Source: Streptomyces fructofermentans (GTDB lineage Bacteria > Actinomycetota > Actinomycetes > Streptomycetales > Streptomycetaceae). From it: a stretch of 64,000 nt of DNA. Positions 33,916-41,507 of the stretch are shown here, piece by piece; position 1 is the first letter of the stretch, and every line of letters begins with the position of its first letter. The DNA lies in assembly GCF_014651055.1 (NCBI RefSeq), contig NZ_BMWD01000012.1, positions 93,816-157,815 of the forward strand, written 5' to 3'. Under the pieces are notes generated by a model. That model was not told the origin of the DNA. It ran no database searches and saw only the letters and a list, made by a program, of their open reading frames with translations. The translations under genes were made by a program, and so were the position numbers.

Positions 33916-35196
33916 ATGACTCACCCTCCGCAGGACACCCCGCGCACCGGGCCCGCCGGCGCTCCGTCCCGGCGGGCGCTGATCGGCTGGGGCGGTGCCG
34001 GGCTCGCGCTCGGCGCCGCCGCGGCCGGCGGCGCGGTCGCGGTGACGCGTGCCGGCGACGACGTCGAGCCGACCGCCGCCGCGTCGGGTGCGGCGGTCGC
34101 CTTCCACGGCACGCACCAGTCGGGCATCGCCACACCGGTGCAGGACCGGCTGCACTTCGCGGCCTTCGACGTGACGACGCAGGACCGGGCGGCCTTCGTC
34201 CAACTGCTGAAGGACTGGACGGAGGCCGCCCGGCGGATGACCCGGGGGCAGGCCGTCGGCGAGGGCGCGTACGGCGGGCTCGCCGAGGCGCCGCCGGACG
34301 ACACCGGTGAGGCGCTCGGCCTCAGGCCGTCCCGGCTGACCCTCACCATCGGCTTCGGGCCCTCGCTGTTCGAGCGGTTCGACCTGGCCGACCGGCGCCC
34401 CGGGGCGCTCGTGGACCTGCCGAAGTTCGCGGGCGACAACCTGGACCGGAGCCGCAGCGGCGGCGACCTGTGCGTGCAGGCCTGCGCGGACGACCCGCAG
34501 GTCGCGGTGCACGCGATACGCAACCTCTCCCGGATCGGCTTCGGCAGGGTCGTCGTCCGCTGGTCCCAACTGGGCTTCGGCAAGACGTCGTCGACGACTC
34601 CGGAGGCCCAGACCCCGCGCAACCTGATGGGCTTCAAGGACGGCACCCGCAACATCGCGGGGACCGAGACCGACCGGCTCAAGAGGTTCGTGTGGGTCGA
34701 CGAGAAGGACGTCGACGAGAACTCGGCCTGGATGACGGGTGGTTCGTACCTCGTGGCCCGGCGCATCCGCATGAACATCGAGACCTGGGACCGCACCTCG
34801 CTGCAGGAGCAGGAGGACATCTTCGGCCGCGACAAGGGCGAAGGGGCGCCCGTCGGCAGGGCGAAGGAGCGCGACAAGCCGTTCCTGAAGGCCATGAAGC
34901 CCGACGCGCACGTCCGGCTCGCGCACCCCGACTCCAACGGCGGCGCGACGCTCCTGCGCCGCGGCTACTCCTTCACGGACGGCACGGACGGGCTGGGCCG
35001 GCTGGACGCCGGCCTGTTCTTCCTCGCCTACCAGCGCGACGTGCGCGAGGGCTTCGTCCGGGTGCAGCGCAACCTGGCCACCGACCAGCTCAACGAGTAC
35101 ATCCAGCACGTGGGTTCAGCGGTCTTCGCGATCCCGCCCGGCGTCCGGGACAAGGACGACTGGTGGGGCCGGGCGCTGTTCTCCGAGGAGGCCTGA
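33916..35196 (+). CDS. efeB: Dyp-type peroxidase / deferrochelatase EfeB, Tat-exported
   Basis: A 426-residue heme peroxidase. The twin-arginine signal is SRRALIGWGGAGLALGAAAAGG at residues ~17-40, so it is exported folded. The Dyp motif GFKDG (residues 239-243, catalytic Asp242) and the proximal His332 in AHVRLAHPDSN are both present, as is the C-terminal FFLAYQRDVREGFVRVQRNL. EfeB homologues oxidise ferrous iron or act on heme outside the membrane; the claimed deferrochelatase activity of E. coli EfeB is debated. It lies 14 nt after efeO and 3 nt before efeU. Confidence 0.96.
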   Translation: MTHPPQDTPRTGPAGAPSRRALIGWGGAGLALGAAAAGGAVAVTRAGDDVEPTAAASGAAVAFHGTHQSGIATPVQDRLHFAAFDVTTQDRAAFVQLLKDWTEAARRMTRGQAVGEGAYGGLAEAPPDDTGEALGLRPSRLTLTIGFGPSLFERFDLADRRPGALVDLPKFAGDNLDRSRSGGDLCVQACADDPQVAVHAIRNLSRIGFGRVVVRWSQLGFGKTSSTTPEAQTPRNLMGFKDGTRNIAGTETDRLKRFVWVDEKDVDENSAWMTGGSYLVARRIRMNIETWDRTSLQEQEDIFGRDKGEGAPVGRAKERDKPFLKAMKPDAHVRLAHPDSNGGATLLRRGYSFTDGTDGLGRLDAGLFFLAYQRDVREGFVRVQRNLATDQLNEYIQHVGSAVFAIPPGVRDKDDWWGRALFSEEA

Positions 35197-35199
35197 CCC

Positions 35200-36048
35200 G
35201 TGTTCGCGAACTATCTGATCGGTCTGCGCGAAGGGCTGGAGGCGAGCCTGGTCGTCTGCATCCTCATCGCCTACCTGGTGAAGACCGACCGCCGGGACGC
35301 CCTGAAGCCCGTCTGGATCGGCATCGCCGTCGCCGTCGCCCTCGCGCTCGGCTTCGGCTTCGCGCTCGAATTCGGCTCCCAGGAGCTGACGTTCAAGGCG
35401 CAGGAGGCACTCGGCGGCTCCCTGTCGATCCTCGCGGTGGGCCTGGTGACGTGGATGGTCTTCTGGATGCGGCGAACGGCCCGGCACCTGAGGGCCGAGC
35501 TGCACGGAAAGCTCGACGCGGCACTGCGGATGGGCACGGGCGCGCTCGTCGCCACGGCGTTCCTCGCGGTCGGCCGCGAGGGCCTGGAGACCGCCCTGTT
35601 CGTGTGGACGTCCGTGCGCGCCTCGGGCGACGGCACCCAGGCACCGCTGATCGGCGTGCTGCTCGGTCTGCTCACGGCCGTCGTGCTCGGCCACCTCTTC
35701 TACCGGGGCGCGGTCCGCATCAACCTCTCCACGTTCTTCACCTGGACCGGCGCGATGCTGGTCGTCGTGGCCGCGGGCGTCCTCGCGTACGGCTTCCACG
35801 ACCTCCAGGAGGCCGACTTCCTGCCGGGCCTGACGGACAAGGCGTTCGACGTCAGCGCGGCGATCCCGCCGGACAGCTGGTACGGCACCCTGCTCAAGGG
35901 CGTCCTCAACTTCCAGCCCGACCCGACCGTGCTCCAGGTGACCGTGTGGTCGCTGTACCTGGTGCCGACGCTCGCCCTCTTCCTCGCTCCCTCGCGGTCC
36001 GCGGGGCCCGGGGTGAAGGCCGCCGCGCCGCTCCGCGAGGATGCCTGA
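35200..36048 (+). CDS. efeU: Iron permease EfeU, FTR1 family
   Basis: A 282-residue, seven-helix oxidase-dependent iron permease. Both REGLE iron-binding motifs are intact: REGLEA at residues 10-15 (GLREGLEASLVV) and REGLET at 126-131 (VGREGLETALF). GTG 35200 is 3 nt after the efeB stop. It completes EfeUOB, in the order O-B-U rather than the U-O-B of E. coli. It is the last gene of the operon. Confidence 0.96.
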   Translation: MFANYLIGLREGLEASLVVCILIAYLVKTDRRDALKPVWIGIAVAVALALGFGFALEFGSQELTFKAQEALGGSLSILAVGLVTWMVFWMRRTARHLRAELHGKLDAALRMGTGALVATAFLAVGREGLETALFVWTSVRASGDGTQAPLIGVLLGLLTAVVLGHLFYRGAVRINLSTFFTWTGAMLVVVAAGVLAYGFHDLQEADFLPGLTDKAFDVSAAIPPDSWYGTLLKGVLNFQPDPTVLQVTVWSLYLVPTLALFLAPSRSAGPGVKAAAPLREDA

Positions 36049-36049
36049 G

Positions 36050-36139
36050 CCGGGCGGTCCCGGTCCCGCGCCCCGAGCGCGGCTGTCCACCGTCCGGGTC
36101 CGGGTGCGCGGACCCGTCACCCGGGCGGTCCCGGTCCCG
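36050..36139 (+). repeat. Two 19-bp direct copies flanking the efeU end
   Basis: CCGGGCGGTCCCGGTCCCG occurs at 36050-36068 and again at 36121-36139, 71 nt apart. Origin unknown; a slippage or recombination scar, or a paired binding site. Confidence 0.7.
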
Positions 36140-36179
36140 ATAGGGTTCCCCTCCGGGAAGGGGAAGGTGAAGGCACCTG

Positions 36180-37184
36180 ATGAGCTGGGATCGCGGCCCT
36201 CGTAGGCCTCGCAGACTTGGCCGGAGCGCGTCGGCGGCGGCGCTGGTGACCGTGCTGTCGGTGACGGCGGGCGGCTGCGTGGTGGTGCACGGGGAGCGCG
36301 AAGTCCTCCCCGGTGCCACGAGGACCGAGGCCGCGCGGGCGCTGAAGGACTTCTCGACCGCCTACAACGAGGCCAACGCGGCCAACGACCCGACCCTGGA
36401 CGCCGACCGGGTCACCGGTGCCCTCGGGGACATCGACGGCGCGAAGCTGAAGGCCGGCGGCAGCAACCAGCCGGGCGGCAACCCGGGCTATCTGCCGCTG
36501 AAGCTGACGGGCACCGAGTTCACCATCCCGGAGAAGGCGGGCTGGCCGCGCTGGTTCGTCACCGAGTCGAAGGCCAACAAGGGCCGCGACGAGGACCGTT
36601 GGCTGCTGGTCTTCACCCGGGGCGGACCCGACGAGGTGTGGGAGGTCTCGTACCTGACGATCCTTCCCGGCGCCGACATACCGGAGTTCGCGAAGGACGC
36701 GGACGGCTGGGCGCAGGCCGTCGCCCCCGACGCGGCGGACCTGGCCGTGGCTCCCCGCGCGCTGCCCAAGGCGTACGCGGCGTACCTCAGGGACGGCGGC
36801 GACACCTTCGCCCCGGGCACGCACACCACCAAGTGGCGCTCGGACCGCACGAAGAACGCCAGCCGGCCCGGCCTCGCCCAGCAGTACATCGACGAGCCGC
36901 TGACCTCGGGCGACTACGCCCCGGTGGCCCTGCGCACCGCGGACGGCGGTGCCCTCGTCTTCTTCACCACCCGCCACTACCAGCGGCAGACCTCGGCGCG
37001 GGGCGTCCCGATCGACGTGACCAACACGGATGTGAAGGCACTGATGACGGGCGAGCCGAAGCAGTCGCTGACCCTGGAGTCGGTCTCCAACCAGGCCGTG
37101 CTGGACCCGGCGAAGGGCGCGGCGGACCGTCAGGTGCGGTTCCTCGGCCGCATCCAGGGCCTCACGGGGGCGAAGGGCGAGTAG
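36180..37184 (+). CDS. Hypothetical lipoprotein
   Basis: A 334-residue secreted lipoprotein. A basic start (MSWDRGPRRPRRLGRS) is followed by a signal helix and lipobox TAGGC (Cys33). The mature part has mixed alpha/beta character without a motif I can name: DFSTAYNEANAANDPTLDADRV, FTIPEKAGWPRWFVTESKANKG and AVAPRALPKAYAAYLRDGG are among the conserved-looking segments. A GGAAGGTGAAGG ribosome-rich stretch precedes ATG 36180. It stands alone after the efe operon and is not obviously part of it. Confidence 0.8.
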   Translation: MSWDRGPRRPRRLGRSASAAALVTVLSVTAGGCVVVHGEREVLPGATRTEAARALKDFSTAYNEANAANDPTLDADRVTGALGDIDGAKLKAGGSNQPGGNPGYLPLKLTGTEFTIPEKAGWPRWFVTESKANKGRDEDRWLLVFTRGGPDEVWEVSYLTILPGADIPEFAKDADGWAQAVAPDAADLAVAPRALPKAYAAYLRDGGDTFAPGTHTTKWRSDRTKNASRPGLAQQYIDEPLTSGDYAPVALRTADGGALVFFTTRHYQRQTSARGVPIDVTNTDVKALMTGEPKQSLTLESVSNQAVLDPAKGAADRQVRFLGRIQGLTGAKGE

Positions 37185-37223
37185 CCCGGCCGCCCTCCGG
37201 GGCCGGCCGGCGCGGCGGGTCCG

Positions 37224-37952
37224 TCAGCCCCGGAGGGGCCACGCGGCGACGTGCTCCCGGCCCTGGCCCGCGTACCGGGCGCACTCGTCGGTGAGCACCT
37301 CCAGCAGGGTCAGCGGGTCGGGCAGCGGATGCTCGGGGCCGCGCTCCCACTCCACCGCCAGGTCGCCTGGCAGCCGTGCGGGCGGCACCAGTACGTACGA
37401 GCCGCGGCAGTGCCAGCGCAGTCCGGGGTGCTCGTCCATCGTCTCGGGGTGGCAGTCCAGCTCGCACGGCCACCACTCGTCCTCGTCCTCGGGCGTACCG
37501 CGCGTGGCCGTGAAGAACAGCATCCGGTCGCCGCCGGACCGGGCGACGGGTCCCACGTCGACACCGTCGGCGAGCAGGCGCCCGAGGGCCTCCACGCCGG
37601 CCTCCAGCGGGACGTCCAGGACGTCGTGGACCATGCCGGTCGCGGTGATGAAGTTGGCCTGCGGCTGGTGCCGGGCCCAGCGCTCGATCTGCGCCCGGTC
37701 GGTGGTGGACTGGGTCTGCCAGGCGAACGAGACGGGGTGGCGGGCGGGCGTGGGACAGCCCACGCGGTCGCAGGAGCACCGGTACGCGGAGGGGTGGGCG
37801 GCGGGCGCGAGCGGCAGCCCCGCGCCGGCGGCGGCGAGCAGCTGCTCCTCACGGCCCGGAACGTCGGGGGCGTCCGTGCGGGGACGCCGGCCGCGCAGCC
37901 ACTGGGAGATCCTGCCCTGCGCGCCCGAGGCGCGGCCCTTCTCTGCGCTCAT
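37224..37952 (-). CDS. Bifunctional DNA primase/polymerase-like small protein
   Basis: A 242-residue protein common in Streptomyces and usually annotated as bifunctional DNA primase/polymerase (prim-pol N-terminal fold). The recognisable stretch is YRCSCDRVGCPTPARHPVSFAWQTQSTTD, then ANFITATGMVHDVLDVPLEAG, resembling the prim-pol substrate site, and a C-terminal FFTATRGTPEDEDEWWPCELDCHPE. Real primase activity is unproven; the catalytic acidic residues are not clear to me. ATG 37952 has GAGGGG upstream. It is a single gene. Confidence 0.8.
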   Translation of the reverse strand: MSAEKGRASGAQGRISQWLRGRRPRTDAPDVPGREEQLLAAAGAGLPLAPAAHPSAYRCSCDRVGCPTPARHPVSFAWQTQSTTDRAQIERWARHQPQANFITATGMVHDVLDVPLEAGVEALGRLLADGVDVGPVARSGGDRMLFFTATRGTPEDEDEWWPCELDCHPETMDEHPGLRWHCRGSYVLVPPARLPGDLAVEWERGPEHPLPDPLTLLEVLTDECARYAGQGREHVAAWPLRG

Positions 37953-38186
37953 CGAACCCCTCGCCTCGAATGGTCTGCGGACGCCTTGCTCCATCGTCCC
38001 ACCATCCTGCGCCCCGGGTGGCCGGAGCCGACATCCGGGGTGGTCGGGACCAATCGCACCAAGGCCGCCATCGGGGCCGCGAGCGCCTTTCGCGCACATA
38101 TGCCCGACTCCGGTGTCGGCAGGCTCACACGGCGCCGGAGGTCCGCGGCCGTGCCTCCCCCGTCGGCCGGCCCGCCCGCGGGCGAC

Positions 38187-38831
38187 TCAGCGCGGGGCGA
38201 TGCCGTACAGGGCGTAGTCGACGAGGGTGTCCACGTACGCGTACGAGATCGGGGCCGTGCGCTGGAGCCAGCGCTGGGCGAGCGGGGAGACGAAGAGCTC
38301 CAGCGCGATGCGGGGCTCGACGTCCGGCCGTACGGCACCGGCCCGCTGGGCGGAGCGCAACCGGTCGACGTAGAGCTGCAGCGAGGGTTCGAGCAGCTTG
38401 GCGACGAACTCCTTGCCGATCTGCTCGTTGACGAGGCCCTCGGCGGCGAGGGCGCGCGAGGGCACCTCGAACCTGGGGTCGAGGAGTTCGTCGACCGTGG
38501 CCCGCAGGACGAGTTTGAGGTCGGCCGCGAGGTCGCCGGTGTCGGGGAGGGCGTGGGGGTCCCGGCCGGGCTGCGCGGTGCGGTCGGCGGCCTGGTCGCC
38601 CAGGTCGAGGAAGGCCTCCAGGAGCACGTCGCCCTTCGACCCCCACCAGCGGTAGATGGTCTGCTTGCCGACTCCGGCACGGGCGGCGATGCCCTCGATG
38701 GTGGTCCTGGCGTAGCCGACCTCGCCGACGAGGGCGAGGGCGGCGTCGTAGATGGCGCGGCGGGACTTCTCGCTGCGCCGGGCGGTGTCGGGGGCGGGCT
38801 TGCGCGGGGGTCCGGCGGGCGTCTGGGCCAT
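38187..38831 (-). CDS. TetR/AcrR family regulator
   Basis: A 214-residue repressor. The helix-turn-helix region ARTTIEGIAARAGVGKQTIYRWWGSKGDVLLEA is a textbook TetR domain; the C-terminal ~120 residues are the ligand-binding half (TVDELLDPRFEVPSRALAAEGLV). ATG 38831 lies right after a TAGATT -10-like hexamer, so translation may be leaderless. Two palindromes in the divergent region (38855-38867 and 38895-38910) are candidate operators, one overlapping its own -35, which fits autoregulation. The only divergent gene is a small low-complexity ORF. Confidence 0.93.
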   Translation of the reverse strand: MAQTPAGPPRKPAPDTARRSEKSRRAIYDAALALVGEVGYARTTIEGIAARAGVGKQTIYRWWGSKGDVLLEAFLDLGDQAADRTAQPGRDPHALPDTGDLAADLKLVLRATVDELLDPRFEVPSRALAAEGLVNEQIGKEFVAKLLEPSLQLYVDRLRSAQRAGAVRPDVEPRIALELFVSPLAQRWLQRTAPISYAYVDTLVDYALYGIAPR

Positions 38832-38854
38832 GCGCCGAATCTATCAGGTTGACA

Positions 38855-38867
38855 AGACGGTGCGTCT
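38855..38867. promoter_or_regulatory. Small palindrome at the TetR gene -35
   Basis: AGACGGTGCGTCT: AGACG and CGTCT arms around GTG. It overlaps the inferred -35 of the TetR gene on the minus strand, so it may be an autoregulatory operator. Confidence 0.4.
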
Positions 38868-38894
38868 CGCCGCATCGTGGAGACGCTTCGGCGA

Positions 38895-38910
38895 GACGAT
38901 ACGTATCGTC
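38895..38910. promoter_or_regulatory. TetR operator in the divergent region
   Basis: GACGATACGTATCGTC is a perfect 16-bp palindrome about halfway between the TetR start and the divergent small ORF. TetR-family operators are typically 15-20 bp palindromes of this kind. Confidence 0.7.
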
Positions 38911-38932
38911 ATCTATCGGGGAGGAGACTGCC

Positions 38933-39322
38933 ATGACCCGTGGCGGAGACATGCTGGGCGTCGGCGGCACCCGCGGCACGCTGAGCCGCGCGGCCCTGCG
39001 CGGCGGCGGCGGGGGCCGGGCGTTCGGCGGCGGCGAGGACCCGGCCGCCCGCAAGCGGGAACTGCTGCGCAGGCTCCGGGAGGAGCGCGCCCGCCGGGAG
39101 GCACGCGCGGACCCGGCGGACCCGGCGGACCCGGGTGACCCGGGTGACCCGGCGGACCCGGCTGACCGCGCGGACCCGGGTGACCGCGCGGACTCCGCCG
39201 GCCCTGCGCGGGCGGGGGCCCGGACGAACCGGGAACGGGGGCCCGCCGACGGGAGGCGTACGACCCGACAGGCGCCCGCGCCCGGCGGGGCCGACGGGGA
39301 GGCACCCGGCACGGCGTCGTGA
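38933..39322 (+). CDS. Small ORF with Asp-Pro repeats, divergent from the TetR gene
   Basis: A 129-residue ORF with a good GGGGAGGAGA ribosome site before ATG 38933. The N-terminus MTRGGDMLGVGGTRGTLSRAA is Gly-rich, a basic helix follows (ARKRELLRRLREERARREARA), then a run of Asp-Pro-Ala/Gly repeats (9-bp DNA units, 39107-39190) and a basic tail. Function unknown. It is the only divergent gene facing the TetR operators, so it or a lost gene is the likely target. The DNA just beyond the stop degenerates into other repeats. It could be a truncated relic of a longer gene. Confidence 0.5.
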   Translation: MTRGGDMLGVGGTRGTLSRAALRGGGGGRAFGGGEDPAARKRELLRRLREERARREARADPADPADPGDPGDPADPADRADPGDRADSAGPARAGARTNRERGPADGRRTTRQAPAPGGADGEAPGTAS

Positions 39323-39475
39323 GCCGGGCGGGCGCACGGGGTGGGCGGCGGGCGCGCGAGCCCGGCGGGCGCACGGGGGGTGCCGCGGCGCGGGCGCGAG
39401 AGCCCGGCGGGCGCACGGGGTGGGCGGCGGCGCGGGCGCGAGAGCCCGGCGGGGGACAGGGAGGGCGACCGGTAC
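39311..39475. repeat. Degenerate 37-42-bp tandem repeats
   Basis: About four copies of a unit with GAGCCCGGCGGGCGCACGGG as core, at 39321, 39358, 39400 and 39442 (spacing 37, 42, 42). Fragments such as CATGAGCCCGGCG recur to 39580. Open frames across it in two frames encode REPGGRTG-type peptides, but the variable unit length does not keep a frame, so I do not call a gene in 39323-39674. Confidence 0.75.
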
Positions 39476-39674
39476 GAAGCCGTGGGCCCGGCAGGGCCAC
39501 CCGGAAGGCGGCCGGCACGACGCCATGAGCCCGGCGAGCCGCCGGGGGGCCTGCGCGGCGTCATGAGCCGGGCGGGCCGGGCGCGAGAACAACCCGTTCG
39601 GCTCCCGACGCGAGGGCTCCCCGCACCGCACCATGGGCACCAACTGCCCCTGCGGTCCACGTGAGGAGCCCTCC

Positions 39675-40496
39675 TTGCACCCTCCCCGCCGCGCCACACC
39701 CCGGCGCTATCTGATGTGCCCGCCCGTGCACTTCGACGTCACGTACTCCATCAACCCGTGGATGGACCCCGCCAAGCCGGTCGACGTACCCCTGGCCGTG
39801 GCCCAGTGGGAGGACCTGCGCGACCGCTATCTGTCCCTCGGGCACACCGTCGACGTGCTCGCCCCGCGCCCCGGGCTGCCCGACATGGTCTTCGCGGCGA
39901 ACGGCGCCACCGTCGTCGACGGCCGGGTGCTCGGCGCGCGCTTCGCGTTCCCGCAGCGGGAGGGCGAGGCCGCGGCGCACCTGGCGTGGTTCAGGTCCCG
40001 GGGCTTCGCCGAGGTCCGCGAGCCCGTGCACGTCAACGAGGGCGAGGGCGACTTCGCCGTCACCGCCTCGTACGTACTGGCGGGACGGGGGTTCCGGGCC
40101 AGTCCGCTGTCGCACGGCGAGGCGCAGGAGTTCTTCGGCCTGCCGGTGGTCGGACTCGACCTGGTCGACCCGCGCCACTACCACCTGGACACGGCACTCG
40201 CCGTACTGGACGACGCGGCGGACGAGATCATGTACTACCCGCCCGCCTTCTCGCCCGGCAGCCGCGAGGTGCTGCGCCGGCTCTTCCCGGACGCCCTGAC
40301 GGCGTCCGGGGACGACGCGGCGGCATTCGGCCTGAACGCCGTCTCGGACGGGCTGCACGTGCTGCTCCCGCAGTCCGCCACCGGCCTCTACGACCCGCTC
40401 AGGGCCCGCGGGTTCGAGCCCGTCGGCATCGACCTGAGCGAACTCCTCAAGGGCGGCGGCAGCGTGAAGTGCTGCACCCAGGAGCTACGCCCCTGA
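39675..40496 (+). CDS. ddaH: Dimethylarginine dimethylaminohydrolase / amidinotransferase-fold enzyme
   Basis: A 273-residue enzyme of the guanidine-modifying family. The start region YLMCPPVHFDVTYSINPWM is diagnostic. Active-site segments are visible: MVFAANGATVV, EGEGDFAVTASYVL, the His in DPRHYHLDTALAVLDD, and the C-terminal catalytic Cys in GGSVKCCTQEL (Cys266, followed by Cys267). DDAH hydrolyses methylated arginines to citrulline; related arginine deiminase-like activities are possible. I chose TTG 39675, which follows a GTGAGGAG ribosome site; the frame upstream to 39633 is junk-like. It overlaps the convergent Rsm22 gene end by 12 nt. Confidence 0.92.
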   Translation: MHPPRRATPRRYLMCPPVHFDVTYSINPWMDPAKPVDVPLAVAQWEDLRDRYLSLGHTVDVLAPRPGLPDMVFAANGATVVDGRVLGARFAFPQREGEAAAHLAWFRSRGFAEVREPVHVNEGEGDFAVTASYVLAGRGFRASPLSHGEAQEFFGLPVVGLDLVDPRHYHLDTALAVLDDAADEIMYYPPAFSPGSREVLRRLFPDALTASGDDAAAFGLNAVSDGLHVLLPQSATGLYDPLRARGFEPVGIDLSELLKGGGSVKCCTQELRP

Positions 40497-41498
40497 GGTC
40501 CCGGTGTCCTCCTCGGGCGGCCACGCGTCGCCCCAGTCCACGTCCCGGGCCGCCCGGTAGAGCGCGCCGTGCCGCTTCGTGACGGTCGTGCGGCGCAGGG
40601 CCTCCTCGGCCTCGCACAGGTCGAGGAGCACCTGCCCCTTGCGGATCTGCGGCCTCCGCACGACCCGCGAGGGAGCCGGTTCCACCGGGAACCGGGTGGC
40701 GGCGACATAGCTGAACTTCTCGTCCTCGTAGGCCAGTGAGCCGCCCTTGACCTGCCGGTGCAGCGAGGAGCGGCTCACCCGCGCCGAGAAGTGGCACCAG
40801 TCCTCGCCGGGCACGATGGGGCAGCCGGCGCTGTGCGGGCAGGGGGCCGCGACGTGGAACCCGGCGTCGACCAGCCGCCCGCGGGCCTCGATCACGCGGG
40901 CGTAGCCGTCCGGGGTGCCTGGTTCGACGACCACGACGGCGCCCGTGCCCGCGGCGCTCGCGGCGGCGTCGACGACCGCCGCGCGGCTCTCCTCGGTGAG
41001 CTCGCCCAGGACGTACGACACCGTGACGAGATCGGTGCTCTCGATGGAGAGCGCCGCTCCGATCCGGGCGCGCCGCCATTCGGCGGGCTTCAGCAGCGGG
41101 TTGCGCGAGGCCAGTTCACGGCCGAGGGCGAGCGCGGGCTCGGCCCAGTCCAGCACGGTCACCGGCCGCTCCTCGGGCCAGGTGGCGCTGACGGCCCAGG
41201 TCGCCGCGCCCGTGCCGCCCCCCACGTCGACATGGGTGCCCGGAGTCCACCCGGGCGCGGCCCGCGTGAAGGCGTCGAGCGCGGCGCGTACCGCCTCGAA
41301 CGTCGCGGGCATCCGGTACGCGGCGTAGGCCGCCACGTCCGCGCGGTCGCGCAGGATCGGCGCGTCGGTCGGGGTGGCGCCCCGGTAGTTCGCGATCAGC
41401 CGGTCGACGGCCTGCGCGGCCGCCTTGGGCGGCAGCCCGTCGAGCAGCCCGTCCAGGGCCGCGCGCAGGGTCTCGGCTGGGGAATCGGGGGCACTCAC
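40485..41498 (-). CDS. Rsm22-like small ribosomal subunit methyltransferase
   Basis: A 337-residue protein. An N-terminal helical part is followed by a SAM-dependent fold with GTHVDVGGGTGAATWAVSATWPEE and VTVSYVLGELTEESR, then the Cys motif CPHSAGCPIVPGEDWCHFSARV typical of Rsm22 (Cys and His ligands, likely zinc or Fe-S). Mitochondrial Rsm22 assists small-subunit assembly; the bacterial role is unclear. It is third in an operon: exporter, serine hydrolase, then this gene 9 nt downstream. Confidence 0.9.
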   Translation of the reverse strand: MSAPDSPAETLRAALDGLLDGLPPKAAAQAVDRLIANYRGATPTDAPILRDRADVAAYAAYRMPATFEAVRAALDAFTRAAPGWTPGTHVDVGGGTGAATWAVSATWPEERPVTVLDWAEPALALGRELASRNPLLKPAEWRRARIGAALSIESTDLVTVSYVLGELTEESRAAVVDAAASAAGTGAVVVVEPGTPDGYARVIEARGRLVDAGFHVAAPCPHSAGCPIVPGEDWCHFSARVSRSSLHRQVKGGSLAYEDEKFSYVAATRFPVEPAPSRVVRRPQIRKGQVLLDLCEAEEALRRTTVTKRHGALYRAARDVDWGDAWPPEEDTGTSGA

Positions 41499-41507
41499 GG
41501 GGCGATT

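Noticed and set aside
39341..39664. A 107-codon ORF over the 37-42-bp repeats
   Set aside because: Repeat length not a multiple of three, repeats open in two frames, no ribosome site.
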